64,000 nucleotides of DNA, from NCBI RefSeq assembly GCF_035189165.1, contig NZ_CP045246.1, positions 868,001 through 932,000 on the forward strand, given 5' to 3'. The notes below the pieces were generated by a model that had not been told where the DNA came from, searched no databases, and saw only the letters and a list, made by a program, of their open reading frames with translations. Position 1 is the stretch's first letter; every line of letters begins with the position of its first letter. Shown in pieces: positions 24,565 through 34,366 of this stretch. The DNA is from Arthrobacter sp. JZ12. Its GTDB lineage: Bacteria; Actinomycetota; Actinomycetes; Actinomycetales; Micrococcaceae. The position numbers were made by a program, and so were the translations under genes.

Positions 24565-27500
24565 ATGACCCTCGGTAAACCGCGCCCGAATCCGGTGCGC
24601 ACCCTGATTGCAGGAACCGCAATAGTCGGTCTCTGCTCGGCGACGACGCCGGCTCTTGCGGCTGAGGAGGAGCCGCGAACCTGGTCCTTCGACTTCGGCA
24701 CGGCTTCCAGCCCTGTCGCGGACGGATGGACCGGCGTTGCTGAAGGCAGCCGCTACTCCACTGAGGCCGGCCATGGGATCGTTCCGGTCGACGGAGTGTC
24801 TCCGGTCTCAAGGAACCGGGCCTCTGACCCGGTGGATCCGCTCAACAATGACTTCGTCCTCGGAACCGCTTGGGGATTCGCCGTCGACGTGCCGAACGGC
24901 ACCTATGACGTCCGTGTCCTCTCCGGCGACCAGCTCGCCGGCACCAGCACGACGACGACGAACGTCGCCCTCGAAGGCACCGCCGCCGGGACCATCAAGT
25001 CCCGTCAGGCAGTGTCGGAGCAGACCTTCCCCGCCACGGTGCAGGACGGCCAGCTGACCATCGACCTGACCGGCGAGGGCGCCGGAGCCTACGTCAACGG
25101 CATCCAGATCACCGAAGCCGCCGAGCCGATCGAGGAACCGCAGCCCGAGCCGGAGGAGCCGGTATCGGCGCTTGCCGCTCCGCAGTCCGTACGCATGTCA
25201 AATGTCACCGCGGATGCCGTGACGCTGCGCTGGAACGAGGTGGCCGGCGCAACCGGCTACGTCGTCAGCCGCGCGAGCACCGTCGGCGGCCCCTACACCA
25301 GGGTCGCGGAAACCGCAGACCGGGTTGTCTACCTGACCGACGCCGTGGACACCACCAAGGCGCACTACTACAAGGTGCAGGCCCGCGGCGCCGACGGCCT
25401 GTCGCCGTCGTCGGCTGCAGCGGTATCCAGCCTGAGCACTGACGCACCGGCGCTGCCCGAGAATGGAGTGCTGTCGCTCGACCTCGGAAACGGCGCGACC
25501 GCTGCGGGGGCAGTGCGCATTGATGAGACGACGGCGTACACCACCGAGAATCGCGCCGGCTTCGTTGACGTGTCCCAGGTGAGCGCTACCGACCGCGGCG
25601 GTGAGAATGCCACGCGCTCCGACTTCGTGACGGTCGGGGACACCGAGCTGGTTGTCGATCTTCCGAACGGTAACTACACGGTTGACCTCATCGCCGGGGA
25701 TGCCGAGGGTGCCACGGACATCGCGATCACTGCCGAGCAGATGGCCAAGGTGCAGCGCACCGCGAAGAACGCCGGCGAGTACCTGGAGATGGCATTCAAC
25801 ATCGCCATCGTGGACGGTCAGCTGAACCTCGAGTTCGCCGGTGCTGCCGCCAACCTCAACTCTCTGGTGATCACCCAGCAGACCCCGAAGGAGGCCGCCG
25901 CTACCCCTACCGCCTGGATCACGGGTGACTCCACGGTCCAGAGCTACACCGCGGACTACGTGCCGCAGGCCGGGTGGGGCCAGATGATCGAGCGCTACCT
26001 GTCCGACGACGTCACGGTCGAGAACAAGGCCATCGGCGGACGCAGCTCGAAGAACTTCATCAGCCAGGGACGCCTCGACGAGGTGCTGCTGAACATCAAG
26101 CCGGGCGACTACCTGTTCGCGCAGTTCGGCCATAACGACAACAGTTACGGCGTGGACGACCGCTGGGCTGCCCCCGGTGACTACTACGAGTACCTGCGTA
26201 CGTTCGTGGACGGCGCGAAGCAGCGCGGTGCCACTCCCGTGATCGTCACTCCCGTTTCCCGCAGGTCGTTCAATGCCGAGACCGGCGAATTCAATGTCTC
26301 CTTCCCGGAGTATGTGGACGCTGCGAAGAAGCTCGCCGCCGAGACGGGCACGCCGCTGGTCGACCTGTCCGCATCGAGCCGTGCCTACCTGAACGAGATC
26401 GGACCGGAAGCGGCCAAGTCCGTGTTCCTGCACGTTCCGGCAGGCGTCTACGCGAACCGTCCCAACGGAACCGTTGACGACACCCACTTCCAGGAATACG
26501 GAGCCATCCAGCTCGCCCGCCTGGTCGCCACCGACGTCGCGAAGCTGGACATCCCGCTCGCCGCGGAGGTTGAATCGGTGGAGCCGCCGGCAGCGGTTCC
26601 CGCCGCACCCACCGGCCTGGTTGCCGGCAGTGTCTCCAACGCCGGTGCCCAGCTCACCTGGGACGCGGTGGAAGGTGCCGACATCTACAAGATCTTCAGC
26701 AAGAAGGCCGACGCCGGCGACGACGCCTACGCGCTCGTCACCACCTCCACACTGCCGCTGGCAGCAGTCGGCGGACTCGAGGAGGGCGCTTCCTACGACC
26801 TCCGCGTAGTGGCAGTGAACGGGCGGGGCGATTCCGCGCCGTCGGACGCTGTCCGGATCACCACCAAGGCGCCGCTGCACAAGTTCGACGTGCAGTTGCA
26901 GGGCAACCCGCTCATGCCCGGATACACAGAGGCACACCAGAACTCGCTCTACACCGAGGAGCTCGGCTGGGGCTGGCTCACGGGCGGAATGGGCGGCCGC
27001 GACCGCGGAATCAACTTTGATCCCGCGCCGACCGACCTTGAGCGCGACTTCCTGCTGCCCAGCCCGAGCCACGAGTTCGTGGTGGACGTTCCTAACGGCA
27101 GCTACGCCGTGAAGACGTACAACGGTGACTGGATCGGCACCAGCCGCTCCAACGTGCAGATTGAAGGGAAGGACTTCGGATCCTCGAACGCCGGCCGCGG
27201 CTCGGTGTCGCAGAAGATCAGCCAGCCGGTGCTCGTGACCGACGGCCAGATCAACCTGGTGATGACCGGCTCGTCCTCCCGCCTGAACGGCATCGAGATC
27301 ACCCCGCTGCTCCTGGCGCCCACCGGACTGGCTGCCGACGATGTCGCTATCGACGGCAGCAGCGTGGCAGTCTCACTGAGCTGGACCGGGAACGACGACG
27401 CCGCGGGCTACCGTGTCTACCGCAAGTCAGCGGAGGCGTCGGAAGCTGAGGCGATTGGCGACGTCGACGGCGTGTCCTTCGTGGATACGACGGCAGACAT

Positions 27501-30063
27501 CGGGCTTGAGTACACCTATACCGTTGTGGCCCTCGACGCAGCCGGAGCGGAATCCGTTCCCTCCAACGCCGTCGAGCTGACCACCGTGGATCCCGATGTT
27601 GCGAAGGCACCGGTTCCCACCGGACTGAACCTCGGCGAGGTCAACAAGAACGACGTCACCCTCAACTGGGAGGCTTCCGAGGGCGCCATTTTCTACCACG
27701 TCTTCCGTGCCGACCCCAACGCTGACGGCTCCATCGGAGAGATGAAGCTGATCGGCCGTGCCGATGGGACCACGTTCAAGGACACGGGCGTGCTCACCAC
27801 CGTCGAGTACGTGTACGCGGTGGCAGCGGTCAACGCGGGCGGCGTGTCCGCCCAGTCCGAGACCGTCACCTCGCCGGCCGTTACCACGCTGGCCCGTCAG
27901 GCCGAGCGGCTGGACCGATCGCCGGTGGCGGTAGTGTCCGACGGCGGTGTGTACGTCGGGTGGCGCATGCTGGGCCTCGACCCGGAGGAAATTTCCTTCC
28001 ACGTCTACCGGGACGGCAAGCGGATCACCACCGAACCTGTCACCGGAAGCACCAACCTGTTGGACACCGACGGAACGGGTGAGGCAACCTACCGCATCAG
28101 CACGGTGGTGAACGGCGTCGAACGCTGGGCGGGTGAAGAGTTCACCGTGTGGGATTCGCAGACCCTGGACGTACCGCTGGACAAGCCCGCCGACGGGGTG
28201 ACCAAGGACGGCCAGCCGTACAGCTACCGCGCCAATGACGCCTCCATCGGCGACCTCGACGGCGACGGGCAGTACGAGATCGTGCTCAAGTGGGATCCGT
28301 CCAACTCGAAGGACAACTCGAGCGGCGGCTACACCGGCAACGTCTATGTAGACGCCTACGAGCTCGACGGAACACGCCTGTGGCGGATCGATCTCGGCAA
28401 GAACATCCGGGCCGGCGCGCACTACACGCAGTTCCAGGTCTTCGACCTCGACGGCAATGGAACCGCGGAGGTCACCATGAAGACCGCCGACGGCACCGTT
28501 GACGGTGCTGGCACGGTTATCGGCGATGCACGTGCCGACTACCGCAACTCGGGCGGCTACGTCCTGACCGGACCGGAGTTCGTCACGGTGTTCAACGGTG
28601 CAACCGGTGCCGCCGTCGACACCACCGACTACATCCCCGCAAGGGGCGACGTGGGAGCGTGGGGCGACACCTATGGCAACCGCGTCGACCGGTTCCTGGC
28701 TGGCGTTGCGTACCTCGACGGCGAGAAGCCGAGCGTTGTGTTCAGCCGCGGCTACTACACCCGCACCGTAATCGCTGCGTACGACTTCGACGGCACCGAG
28801 CTCACCTCGCGCTGGACCTTCGATTCCGACGACGCCGGCGACGAGTACCGCGGTCAGGGCAACCACCAGTTCTCCGTGGCCGACGTGGACAACGACCAGA
28901 AGGACGAGATCATCTTCGGGTCGATGACCATCGACGACGACGGCACCGCGCTGTACAACACGGGATTGGGTCACGGCGACGCGCTGCATGTATCCGACTT
29001 CGACCCGGCCCGCCCCGGACTCGAGGTATTCGCCGCACACGAGAACATCTCGGCGTCGGGCGGCAAGGGCGCAACGTACCGCGACGCCGCCACCGGCGAG
29101 GTCATCTGGTCCATCCCGGCAACCCGGGACACGGGCCGTGCCGCCATGGGTGACATCGATCCCCGGCATCCCGGTGCCGAGGGTTGGGCCGTGGGCGGGG
29201 ACGCTGCCTGGAACTCACCCGTGGGCCAGCTCCGCGCAGCCAACGGCGACCTGATCGCTGAGCAGATTCCTGCGGCCAACTTCCTCACGTGGTGGGACGG
29301 TGACCTCCTGCGCGAGATCACCGACCACGAGTGGACTGAGACAACTCGCACCGGTGTTCCGACCATCTCGAAGTGGAACGTGGCGACCAACTCCTCGGAC
29401 CTGCTGTACCGGGCCGAAGGAACGCTGACCGGCAACGACACCAAGGGCAACCCCGCCCTGCAGGCCGATCTGTTCGGCGACTGGCGCGAGGAGATCGTCA
29501 CTCGCACCGACGACTCGACCGCACTGCGGATCGCGACCACCGTGAACGTGACCGAGCACCGGCTGCGCACCCTGCAGTCCGACCCGGTGTACCGCCTCGG
29601 CGTCGCTTGGCAGAACACCTCCTACAACCAGCCCCCGCACACCTCGTACTTCCTCGGCGAGGGCATGGAGAAGCCGAAGGCACCGAGCATCGTCTACACC
29701 GGCGAGGAGCCTGCTCAGGGTGAGCGCGTTGTCCCGCAGTTCACGCCGGACGCACCGGTGAAGGACAGCCTGACCGATGAGAATCAGATCGACCTCGGTC
29801 TCGCCGGGCAGAAGCTGCCGCGAGGGGCCTCCGAAGTCGTCCTGTCCAACCTGCCGGCCGACGAGTGGGTGCACGTATACCTCGGCTCCACCTCGTTGGG
29901 TTGGCACCTGGTGAACGACGGCGGCACCGTCACCGTCACGACACCGGAGGACACCCGCCCTGGTGACAACCGCGTGGCGGTGCTCACCGAGGACCGCGAG
30001 GTAGCCGAGCAAGCCACCCTCCTCGGATGGGACCGCCTGCAGGTGGTGGGCCCGGGACGCTAG
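24565..30063 (+). CDS. Secreted multimodular rhamnogalacturonan acetylesterase-lyase (CE12-like plus PL11)
   Basis: A 1832-residue exported enzyme against pectin rhamnogalacturonan I. Signal peptide about 1-33 (cleavage near PALAA). Order: beta-sandwich carbohydrate-binding-like module (about 42-182), FN3 (205-290), second such module (300-440), SGNH acetylesterase (450-665; TGDSTVQSY, FGHNDN and DDTHF giving Ser/Asp/His), FN3 (680-765), third binding-like module (772-912), two FN3 (917-1107), PL11 lyase (about 1112-1712; NDASIGDLDGDGQYEIVLKWDP, VFDLDGNGTAEVTMKTADG, many DxDxDG calcium loops), and a ~115-residue tail. Family calls rest on motif memory. The ATG at 24565 gives a clean signal peptide; the ORF could start 15 codons earlier. 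It seems monocistronic. Confidence 0.88.
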   Translation: MTLGKPRPNPVRTLIAGTAIVGLCSATTPALAAEEEPRTWSFDFGTASSPVADGWTGVAEGSRYSTEAGHGIVPVDGVSPVSRNRASDPVDPLNNDFVLGTAWGFAVDVPNGTYDVRVLSGDQLAGTSTTTTNVALEGTAAGTIKSRQAVSEQTFPATVQDGQLTIDLTGEGAGAYVNGIQITEAAEPIEEPQPEPEEPVSALAAPQSVRMSNVTADAVTLRWNEVAGATGYVVSRASTVGGPYTRVAETADRVVYLTDAVDTTKAHYYKVQARGADGLSPSSAAAVSSLSTDAPALPENGVLSLDLGNGATAAGAVRIDETTAYTTENRAGFVDVSQVSATDRGGENATRSDFVTVGDTELVVDLPNGNYTVDLIAGDAEGATDIAITAEQMAKVQRTAKNAGEYLEMAFNIAIVDGQLNLEFAGAAANLNSLVITQQTPKEAAATPTAWITGDSTVQSYTADYVPQAGWGQMIERYLSDDVTVENKAIGGRSSKNFISQGRLDEVLLNIKPGDYLFAQFGHNDNSYGVDDRWAAPGDYYEYLRTFVDGAKQRGATPVIVTPVSRRSFNAETGEFNVSFPEYVDAAKKLAAETGTPLVDLSASSRAYLNEIGPEAAKSVFLHVPAGVYANRPNGTVDDTHFQEYGAIQLARLVATDVAKLDIPLAAEVESVEPPAAVPAAPTGLVAGSVSNAGAQLTWDAVEGADIYKIFSKKADAGDDAYALVTTSTLPLAAVGGLEEGASYDLRVVAVNGRGDSAPSDAVRITTKAPLHKFDVQLQGNPLMPGYTEAHQNSLYTEELGWGWLTGGMGGRDRGINFDPAPTDLERDFLLPSPSHEFVVDVPNGSYAVKTYNGDWIGTSRSNVQIEGKDFGSSNAGRGSVSQKISQPVLVTDGQINLVMTGSSSRLNGIEITPLLLAPTGLAADDVAIDGSSVAVSLSWTGNDDAAGYRVYRKSAEASEAEAIGDVDGVSFVDTTADIGLEYTYTVVALDAAGAESVPSNAVELTTVDPDVAKAPVPTGLNLGEVNKNDVTLNWEASEGAIFYHVFRADPNADGSIGEMKLIGRADGTTFKDTGVLTTVEYVYAVAAVNAGGVSAQSETVTSPAVTTLARQAERLDRSPVAVVSDGGVYVGWRMLGLDPEEISFHVYRDGKRITTEPVTGSTNLLDTDGTGEATYRISTVVNGVERWAGEEFTVWDSQTLDVPLDKPADGVTKDGQPYSYRANDASIGDLDGDGQYEIVLKWDPSNSKDNSSGGYTGNVYVDAYELDGTRLWRIDLGKNIRAGAHYTQFQVFDLDGNGTAEVTMKTADGTVDGAGTVIGDARADYRNSGGYVLTGPEFVTVFNGATGAAVDTTDYIPARGDVGAWGDTYGNRVDRFLAGVAYLDGEKPSVVFSRGYYTRTVIAAYDFDGTELTSRWTFDSDDAGDEYRGQGNHQFSVADVDNDQKDEIIFGSMTIDDDGTALYNTGLGHGDALHVSDFDPARPGLEVFAAHENISASGGKGATYRDAATGEVIWSIPATRDTGRAAMGDIDPRHPGAEGWAVGGDAAWNSPVGQLRAANGDLIAEQIPAANFLTWWDGDLLREITDHEWTETTRTGVPTISKWNVATNSSDLLYRAEGTLTGNDTKGNPALQADLFGDWREEIVTRTDDSTALRIATTVNVTEHRLRTLQSDPVYRLGVAWQNTSYNQPPHTSYFLGEGMEKPKAPSIVYTGEEPAQGERVVPQFTPDAPVKDSLTDENQIDLGLAGQKLPRGASEVVLSNLPADEWVHVYLGSTSLGWHLVNDGGTVTVTTPEDTRPGDNRVAVLTEDREVAEQATLLGWDRLQVVGPGR

Positions 30064-30078
30064 AAGCGAGCCTTAAGT

Positions 30079-30114
30079 AGCGAAGGCCTGGACGGTAACG
30101 TCCGGGCCTTCGCT
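30079..30114 (+). terminator. Terminator after the pectin enzyme gene
   Basis: AGCGAAGGCC...GGCCTTCGCT stem, extended by a TGGACG/CGTCCG segment (one T-G pair), with a GTAA loop, followed by TCTT. Confidence 0.85.
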
Positions 30115-30146
30115 TCTTACGTTTCGGCTACTGCTGCCTGTGCTTG

Positions 30147-31577
30147 TTACTGGGGAGGCCGGGTCATGGACAGGACGTCCAGTGCTTCGTCCAGCTGTGC
30201 TTCGGTCAGCTCGCCACGCTCTACATAACCGAGTGCGACGACGGCCTCGCGGACGGTGAGCCCCTCGGCCACGGCCTTCTTGGCAATCTTCGCCGCGTTC
30301 TCGTAGCCGATGTACTTGTTCAGCGGCGTAACGATCGACGGCGACGCCTCAGCCAGGAAGCGGGCGCGCTCCTCGTTGGCGGTCAAGCCATCGATCATCT
30401 TGTCGGCCATGACGCGGCTGGTGTTGGCCAGCAGGCGGATGGACTCAAGCAGGTTAGCGGCCATCACCGGGATGCCGACGTTGAGCTCGAACGCGCCGTT
30501 GGTGGAGGACAGAGCGATCGTGGTGTCGTTGCCGATAACCTGGGCCGCCACCATGATGGCTGCTTCACAGATGACGGGGTTGACCTTGCCCGGCATGATC
30601 GAGGAGCCCGGCTGCAGGTCCGGGATAGCGATCTCGCCCAGTCCGGTATTCGGGCCGGAGCCCATCCAGCGCAGGTCGTTGTTGATCTTCATGAAGGAGT
30701 ACGCGATGTTGCGCAGCTGGCCGGAGGCCTCGATAAGGCCGTCCCGGTTGGCCTGGGCTTCGAAGTGGTTGCGTGCCTCGGTCAGCGGCAGGCCGGTGTC
30801 CTGGGCCAGCAGTTCGATCACCCGGGCGGAGAAGCCGGCCGGAGTGTTGATGCCGGTTCCAACGGCGGTGCCGCCCAGCGGAACCTCAGCGACGCGGGGG
30901 AGCGAAGCATTGATGCGCTCGATGCCGTAACGGACCTGAGCGGCGTAACCGCCGAACTCCTGGCCGAGGGTCACCGGGGTGGCGTCCATCAGGTGCGTGC
31001 GGCCGGACTTCACAACTCCCGCGAACTCCTGCTCCTTGCGCTCAAGGGACTCTGCCAGGTACTCAAGGGCGGGAATCAGGTCGTTGATGAGTGCCGAGGT
31101 GGCTGCAACGTGTACCGAGGTGGGGAACACGTCGTTGGAGGACTGCGATGCGTTGACGTGGTCGTTCGGGTGGACAACCTTGTCGCTGCCGCCGTCCTTC
31201 AGTGCACGGGAGGCGAGCTCGGCAATGACCTCGTTGGTGTTCATGTTCGAGGAGGTCCCGGAGCCGGTCTGGAACACGTCGATCGGGAAGTCGCCGTCGT
31301 ACTTCCCTGTGGCCACCTGGTCAGCAGCGGTTTCGATTGCGCGGGCAAGCTCGCCGTCGAGCACTCCGAGCTCGGCGTTCGCCGTTGCTGCAGCCTTCTT
31401 GATTCGTGCCAGGGCTTCGATGTGGGCCCGCTCCAGCGTCTTGCCGGAGATCGGGAAGTTCTCTACTGCGCGCTGCGTCTGCGCACGGTAAAGGGCGTTG
31501 ACCGGAACGCGGACCTCGCCCATGGTGTCGTGTTCGATGCGGAATTCAGCGACGTTTTCCTGGGAATCAATTGTCAT
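30147..31577 (-). CDS. fumC: Class II fumarate hydratase
   Basis: This 476-residue homotetrameric, iron-independent fumarase interconverts fumarate and malate in the TCA cycle. Motifs: [16 protein letters not shown] (about residues 105-120), [14 protein letters not shown], and the superfamily signature [11 protein letters not shown] (about 320-330). Start set at the ATG at 31577 ([17 protein letters not shown]); a frame extending to 31640 adds residues not typical of the family. It occupies the Rv1098c position next to DUF4245 and glpX, although here a carbonic anhydrase gene is interposed. Confidence 0.95.
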   Translation of the reverse strand: MTIDSQENVAEFRIEHDTMGEVRVPVNALYRAQTQRAVENFPISGKTLERAHIEALARIKKAAATANAELGVLDGELARAIETAADQVATGKYDGDFPIDVFQTGSGTSSNMNTNEVIAELASRALKDGGSDKVVHPNDHVNASQSSNDVFPTSVHVAATSALINDLIPALEYLAESLERKEQEFAGVVKSGRTHLMDATPVTLGQEFGGYAAQVRYGIERINASLPRVAEVPLGGTAVGTGINTPAGFSARVIELLAQDTGLPLTEARNHFEAQANRDGLIEASGQLRNIAYSFMKINNDLRWMGSGPNTGLGEIAIPDLQPGSSIMPGKVNPVICEAAIMVAAQVIGNDTTIALSSTNGAFELNVGIPVMAANLLESIRLLANTSRVMADKMIDGLTANEERARFLAEASPSIVTPLNKYIGYENAAKIAKKAVAEGLTVREAVVALGYVERGELTEAQLDEALDVLSMTRPPQ

Positions 31578-31684
31578 GCGCCCAATTGTGGTCCGTGGTG
31601 CGTCGGCGCTACAAATTGCGGCGCCGACGCTACGAATCACAGCACAGAATTACAGTGCGAGTGCCGGTCGAACTACAGGTCGAA

Positions 31685-32299
31685 CTAAAGCGTGCCGAAA
31701 GTGGAAACCAGGTCCGCCTTGCCTTCATTCAGGCGGTAGGTCACGCCAAGAACCGCGGTGGATCCCTTTTCGACGGCGTCGGAGATGACGCGCGACGAGT
31801 CGACCAGGCGCTGGGCCGTCTGGCGGATGTGTTCCTCGACGGTGTTGTTGACGTCCGTGATGCCGTTGCGGCGCGAGGTCAGGACCGAGGGCGTGATCCG
31901 CTCGACGAGGTCACGGATGAAACCGGTGGGCATGGTGCCGGATTCGACGGCATTCATTGTCGCGGTGACGGCGCCGCACGAGTCGTGGCCGAGGATAACG
32001 ATCAGCGGCACGTTCAGGACGCCCACGCTGTACTCGAGCGAGCCGAGGACGGCGTCGTCAATCACCTGGCCGGCGGTGCGGACCACGAAGACATCGCCGA
32101 GGCCGACGTCGAAAATGATTTCAGCGGCGAGGCGGGAATCCGAGCAGCCAAAGATGACCGCGAACGGATCCTGCGTCTCCACAAGAGAGGCGCGACGTGA
32201 CGCGTCCTGGTTGGGGTGGGACGATTCGGAGGAAATGAACCGGGCATTTCCGTCGGACAGCTTCTGCCATGCTTCGGCGGGGGTCAGTTGGTTGTGCAC
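31685..32299 (-). CDS. Beta-class carbonic anhydrase
   Basis: A 204-residue zinc enzyme for CO2/bicarbonate interconversion. Zinc ligands and catalytic dyad are in CSDSR (about residues 52-56) and HDSCG (about 104-108), with the typical LGDVFVVRTAGQVIDD between them. The GTG start at 32299 has TACAGT ending six bases upstream, a leaderless layout. It lies upstream of fumC on the same strand, 107 bp from its start. Confidence 0.92.
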   Translation of the reverse strand: MHNQLTPAEAWQKLSDGNARFISSESSHPNQDASRRASLVETQDPFAVIFGCSDSRLAAEIIFDVGLGDVFVVRTAGQVIDDAVLGSLEYSVGVLNVPLIVILGHDSCGAVTATMNAVESGTMPTGFIRDLVERITPSVLTSRRNGITDVNNTVEEHIRQTAQRLVDSSRVISDAVEKGSTAVLGVTYRLNEGKADLVSTFGTL

Positions 32300-32379
32300 G
32301 GGATCACTGTACTGTCCGAGCCGTCCTGAGCACGGGAAGTGACTCCACGTTGAGCGGTGTCAGCCAGTTGATGCGGGCG

Positions 32380-32967
32380 CTAGCCGAGCTTCTCCAGCAC
32401 TGCCGCGCCCACGACGTCGAACTGCGCCAGATCGGCGGTGCCGTTCAGAATCAAGGTGAATCCGTCGCGTTCGGTGGTGAGGTAGGCATCGCCGGAAGGG
32501 CTGTCCAGCATTTCCCAGGTGACGCCGTCGATAACCCGCTGGCCCGACGGCGCGGCCTCCTCGAGGCGCTGGGCGAACCAGGTGGGGTTGGACTGATTGG
32601 TCTGCGTGACCTGGATGAACTGGCGCTCAGGGGTGAGATATCCCACTTCCCAGAAGGCCACGCCGTCGCCCGATGCGCCTGTCCAGCGCGCGTAGTTGGC
32701 GGTCCAGCCTTCGGGCAGCTCTGCTGCGACGGGGAGGTAACCGGCAGCGTCCTCAGCTTCGGACGCGATGGTGGCCACGTCGACGTCGCGCGTGTAGGTC
32801 TCCGCAGTGTGCGTGGGGTTCAGCAGGTAGACAAAGAAGACCAGTCCAAGGGTGACTGTCGTGGCGATCAACATACCGATAGCGGAGGCGTTGGCGCGCT
32901 TGGCCTGCTTGGCCGTGAGCACCGGGGTCACCGGTGCTGACTGCTGGTCTTCCTGTGCTTCACTCAC
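32380..32967 (-). CDS. DUF4245 family membrane-anchored protein
   Basis: A 195-residue protein with one membrane span near the N-terminus (IGMLIATTVTLGLVFFVYLL) and an extracytoplasmic DUF4245 domain (LPVAAELPEGWTANYARW...GVAFWEVGYLTPERQFIQVTQT). Function unknown. The family is commonly encoded divergently beside glpX in actinobacteria, as here. Start uncertain: GTG at 32967 (VSEAQEDQQ) is used; GTG at 32985 is the main alternative. Confidence 0.82.
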   Translation of the reverse strand: MSEAQEDQQSAPVTPVLTAKQAKRANASAIGMLIATTVTLGLVFFVYLLNPTHTAETYTRDVDVATIASEAEDAAGYLPVAAELPEGWTANYARWTGASGDGVAFWEVGYLTPERQFIQVTQTNQSNPTWFAQRLEEAAPSGQRVIDGVTWEMLDSPSGDAYLTTERDGFTLILNGTADLAQFDVVGAAVLEKLG

Positions 32968-33116
32968 CCCTCTATTGTCGCTCACGCGGGGCGGCACCAG
33001 CGAACCGGGCGCTGAGCGCGTGCATGACGTGGGCGGCGTCACGGATCACGAGGTGGGAGAGCTGCCCCCTTAGAATGGCGGAACGAGGGAACCGCTAATT
33101 CAACGATGAGGTAAAC

Positions 33117-34154
33117 GTGTCCGACATTGCAAAAGAAGCGCAGTATTCCACCCTTTCGCCCGCTCTGGCGGTGGGGGATGACGAACCGGACCGCAACCTC
33201 GCACTCGAGCTGGTGCGTGTTACCGAAGCAGCCGCCATCGCCGGCGGCCACTGGGTTGGTTTCGGGGACAAGAACAAGGCCGACGGCGCAGCCGTGGACG
33301 CAATGCGCTCCCTGCTCTCCACCGTCCACTTCAACGGTGTCGTGGTGATCGGTGAGGGCGAGAAGGACGAGGCGCCCATGCTCTACAACGGTGAGCGCGT
33401 GGGTGACGGCAGCGGCCCTGAGGTTGACGTCGCGGTCGACCCGATTGACGGCACCCGCCTCACGGCGCTGGGCATCAACAACGCGCTGGCCGTGCTTGCT
33501 GTTGCGGAGCGGGGGACCATGTTCGATCCCTCCGCCGTGTTCTACATGGAGAAGCTGGTCACCGGTCCCGAAGCTGCCGACATGGTGGACCTGCGCCTGC
33601 CGGTCAAGCAGAACCTGCACCTGATCGCGAAGGCCAAGGGCAAGCGGGTGAACCAGGTCAACGTGATGATTCTTGACCGTGACCGTCACCGTCCGCTGGT
33701 CCAGGAGATCCGCGACGCCGGTGCCCGCACCCGCTTCCTCATGGACGGCGACGTCGCAGGCGCCATCGCCGCGGCCCGCGAGGGAACCGACATCGACGCC
33801 CTGATGGGCATCGGAGGAACGCCCGAGGGTATTGTCGCTGCGTGCGCCATCAAGTCCCTGGGCGGCGTGATCCAGGGCCGGCTGTGGCCCACCAGCGACG
33901 ACGAGAAGCAGAAGGCGCTCGACGCCGGCCACGACCTTGAGCGCGTCCTGTCCACCAATGACCTGGTCACCAGCGACAACTGCTACTTCGCTGCAACCGG
34001 CATCACCGACGGCGACCTGCTGCGCGGCGTCCGGTACCACGGCGGCAAGGTGCTAACCCAGTCGATCGTGATGCGCTCCAAGTCGGGCACCATCCGAGTT
34101 GTGGACGGCGAGCACCAGGCCCACAAGTGGGAGAGCTACGCGCGCATCAGCTAG
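33117..34154 (+). CDS. glpX: Class II fructose-1,6-bisphosphatase
   Basis: A 345-residue GlpX-type phosphatase hydrolysing fructose-1,6-bisphosphate in gluconeogenesis, the essential form in actinobacteria. Metal and substrate motifs are visible: VVIGEGEKDEAPMLYNGE (about residues 75-92), VAVDPIDGTR (about 104-113), and MGIGGTPEGIVAACAIK (about 237-253). GTG start at 33117 with a GATGAGG Shine-Dalgarno. A likely -10, TAGAAT, lies at 33071-33076, giving a short leader. Same order as Rv1098c-Rv1100 (fum, glpX, DUF4245). Confidence 0.95.
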   Translation: MSDIAKEAQYSTLSPALAVGDDEPDRNLALELVRVTEAAAIAGGHWVGFGDKNKADGAAVDAMRSLLSTVHFNGVVVIGEGEKDEAPMLYNGERVGDGSGPEVDVAVDPIDGTRLTALGINNALAVLAVAERGTMFDPSAVFYMEKLVTGPEAADMVDLRLPVKQNLHLIAKAKGKRVNQVNVMILDRDRHRPLVQEIRDAGARTRFLMDGDVAGAIAAAREGTDIDALMGIGGTPEGIVAACAIKSLGGVIQGRLWPTSDDEKQKALDAGHDLERVLSTNDLVTSDNCYFAATGITDGDLLRGVRYHGGKVLTQSIVMRSKSGTIRVVDGEHQAHKWESYARIS

Positions 34155-34172
34155 CGTGTTCTCGCTTTCGCC

Positions 34173-34258
34173 CGTTTAGCGTTAGCAGTCTGGCCATCCG
34201 ATAGCGGTAAACCCGTATCGGATGGCCTTTCTGCTATCGCGGGGCGGAATCGGTAACG
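34173..34258. repeat. 86-bp direct repeat, copy 1 (contains a hairpin)
   Basis: It matches 35323-35408 at 81 of 86 positions. It contains a perfect 12-bp stem GGCCATCCGATA/TATCGGATGGCC around 12 nt (34192-34227), so it may also serve as the glpX terminator. The two copies flank the AbiEi-like pseudogene. Confidence 0.9.
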
Positions 34259-34366
34259 CCGGGTACGACGACGGCGGCGCTCACTGGGCGGGCCTACGAC
34301 GACGGCGCCTGCACCTTGTCCACATAGCCCATCTCTGGCTGGTCCCGCTACACCGCGGCGGGCAGG

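Noticed and set aside
25198-29169. Long reverse-strand open frames (about 600 codons each) opposite the pectin enzyme
   Set aside because: They mirror the codon-position GC bias of the real gene, have no start signals, and give Val/Gly/Arg-rich sequences without domains.
30144-31688. 514-codon forward frame opposite fumC
   Set aside because: Antisense shadow of a well-conserved fumarase; no recognisable motifs.
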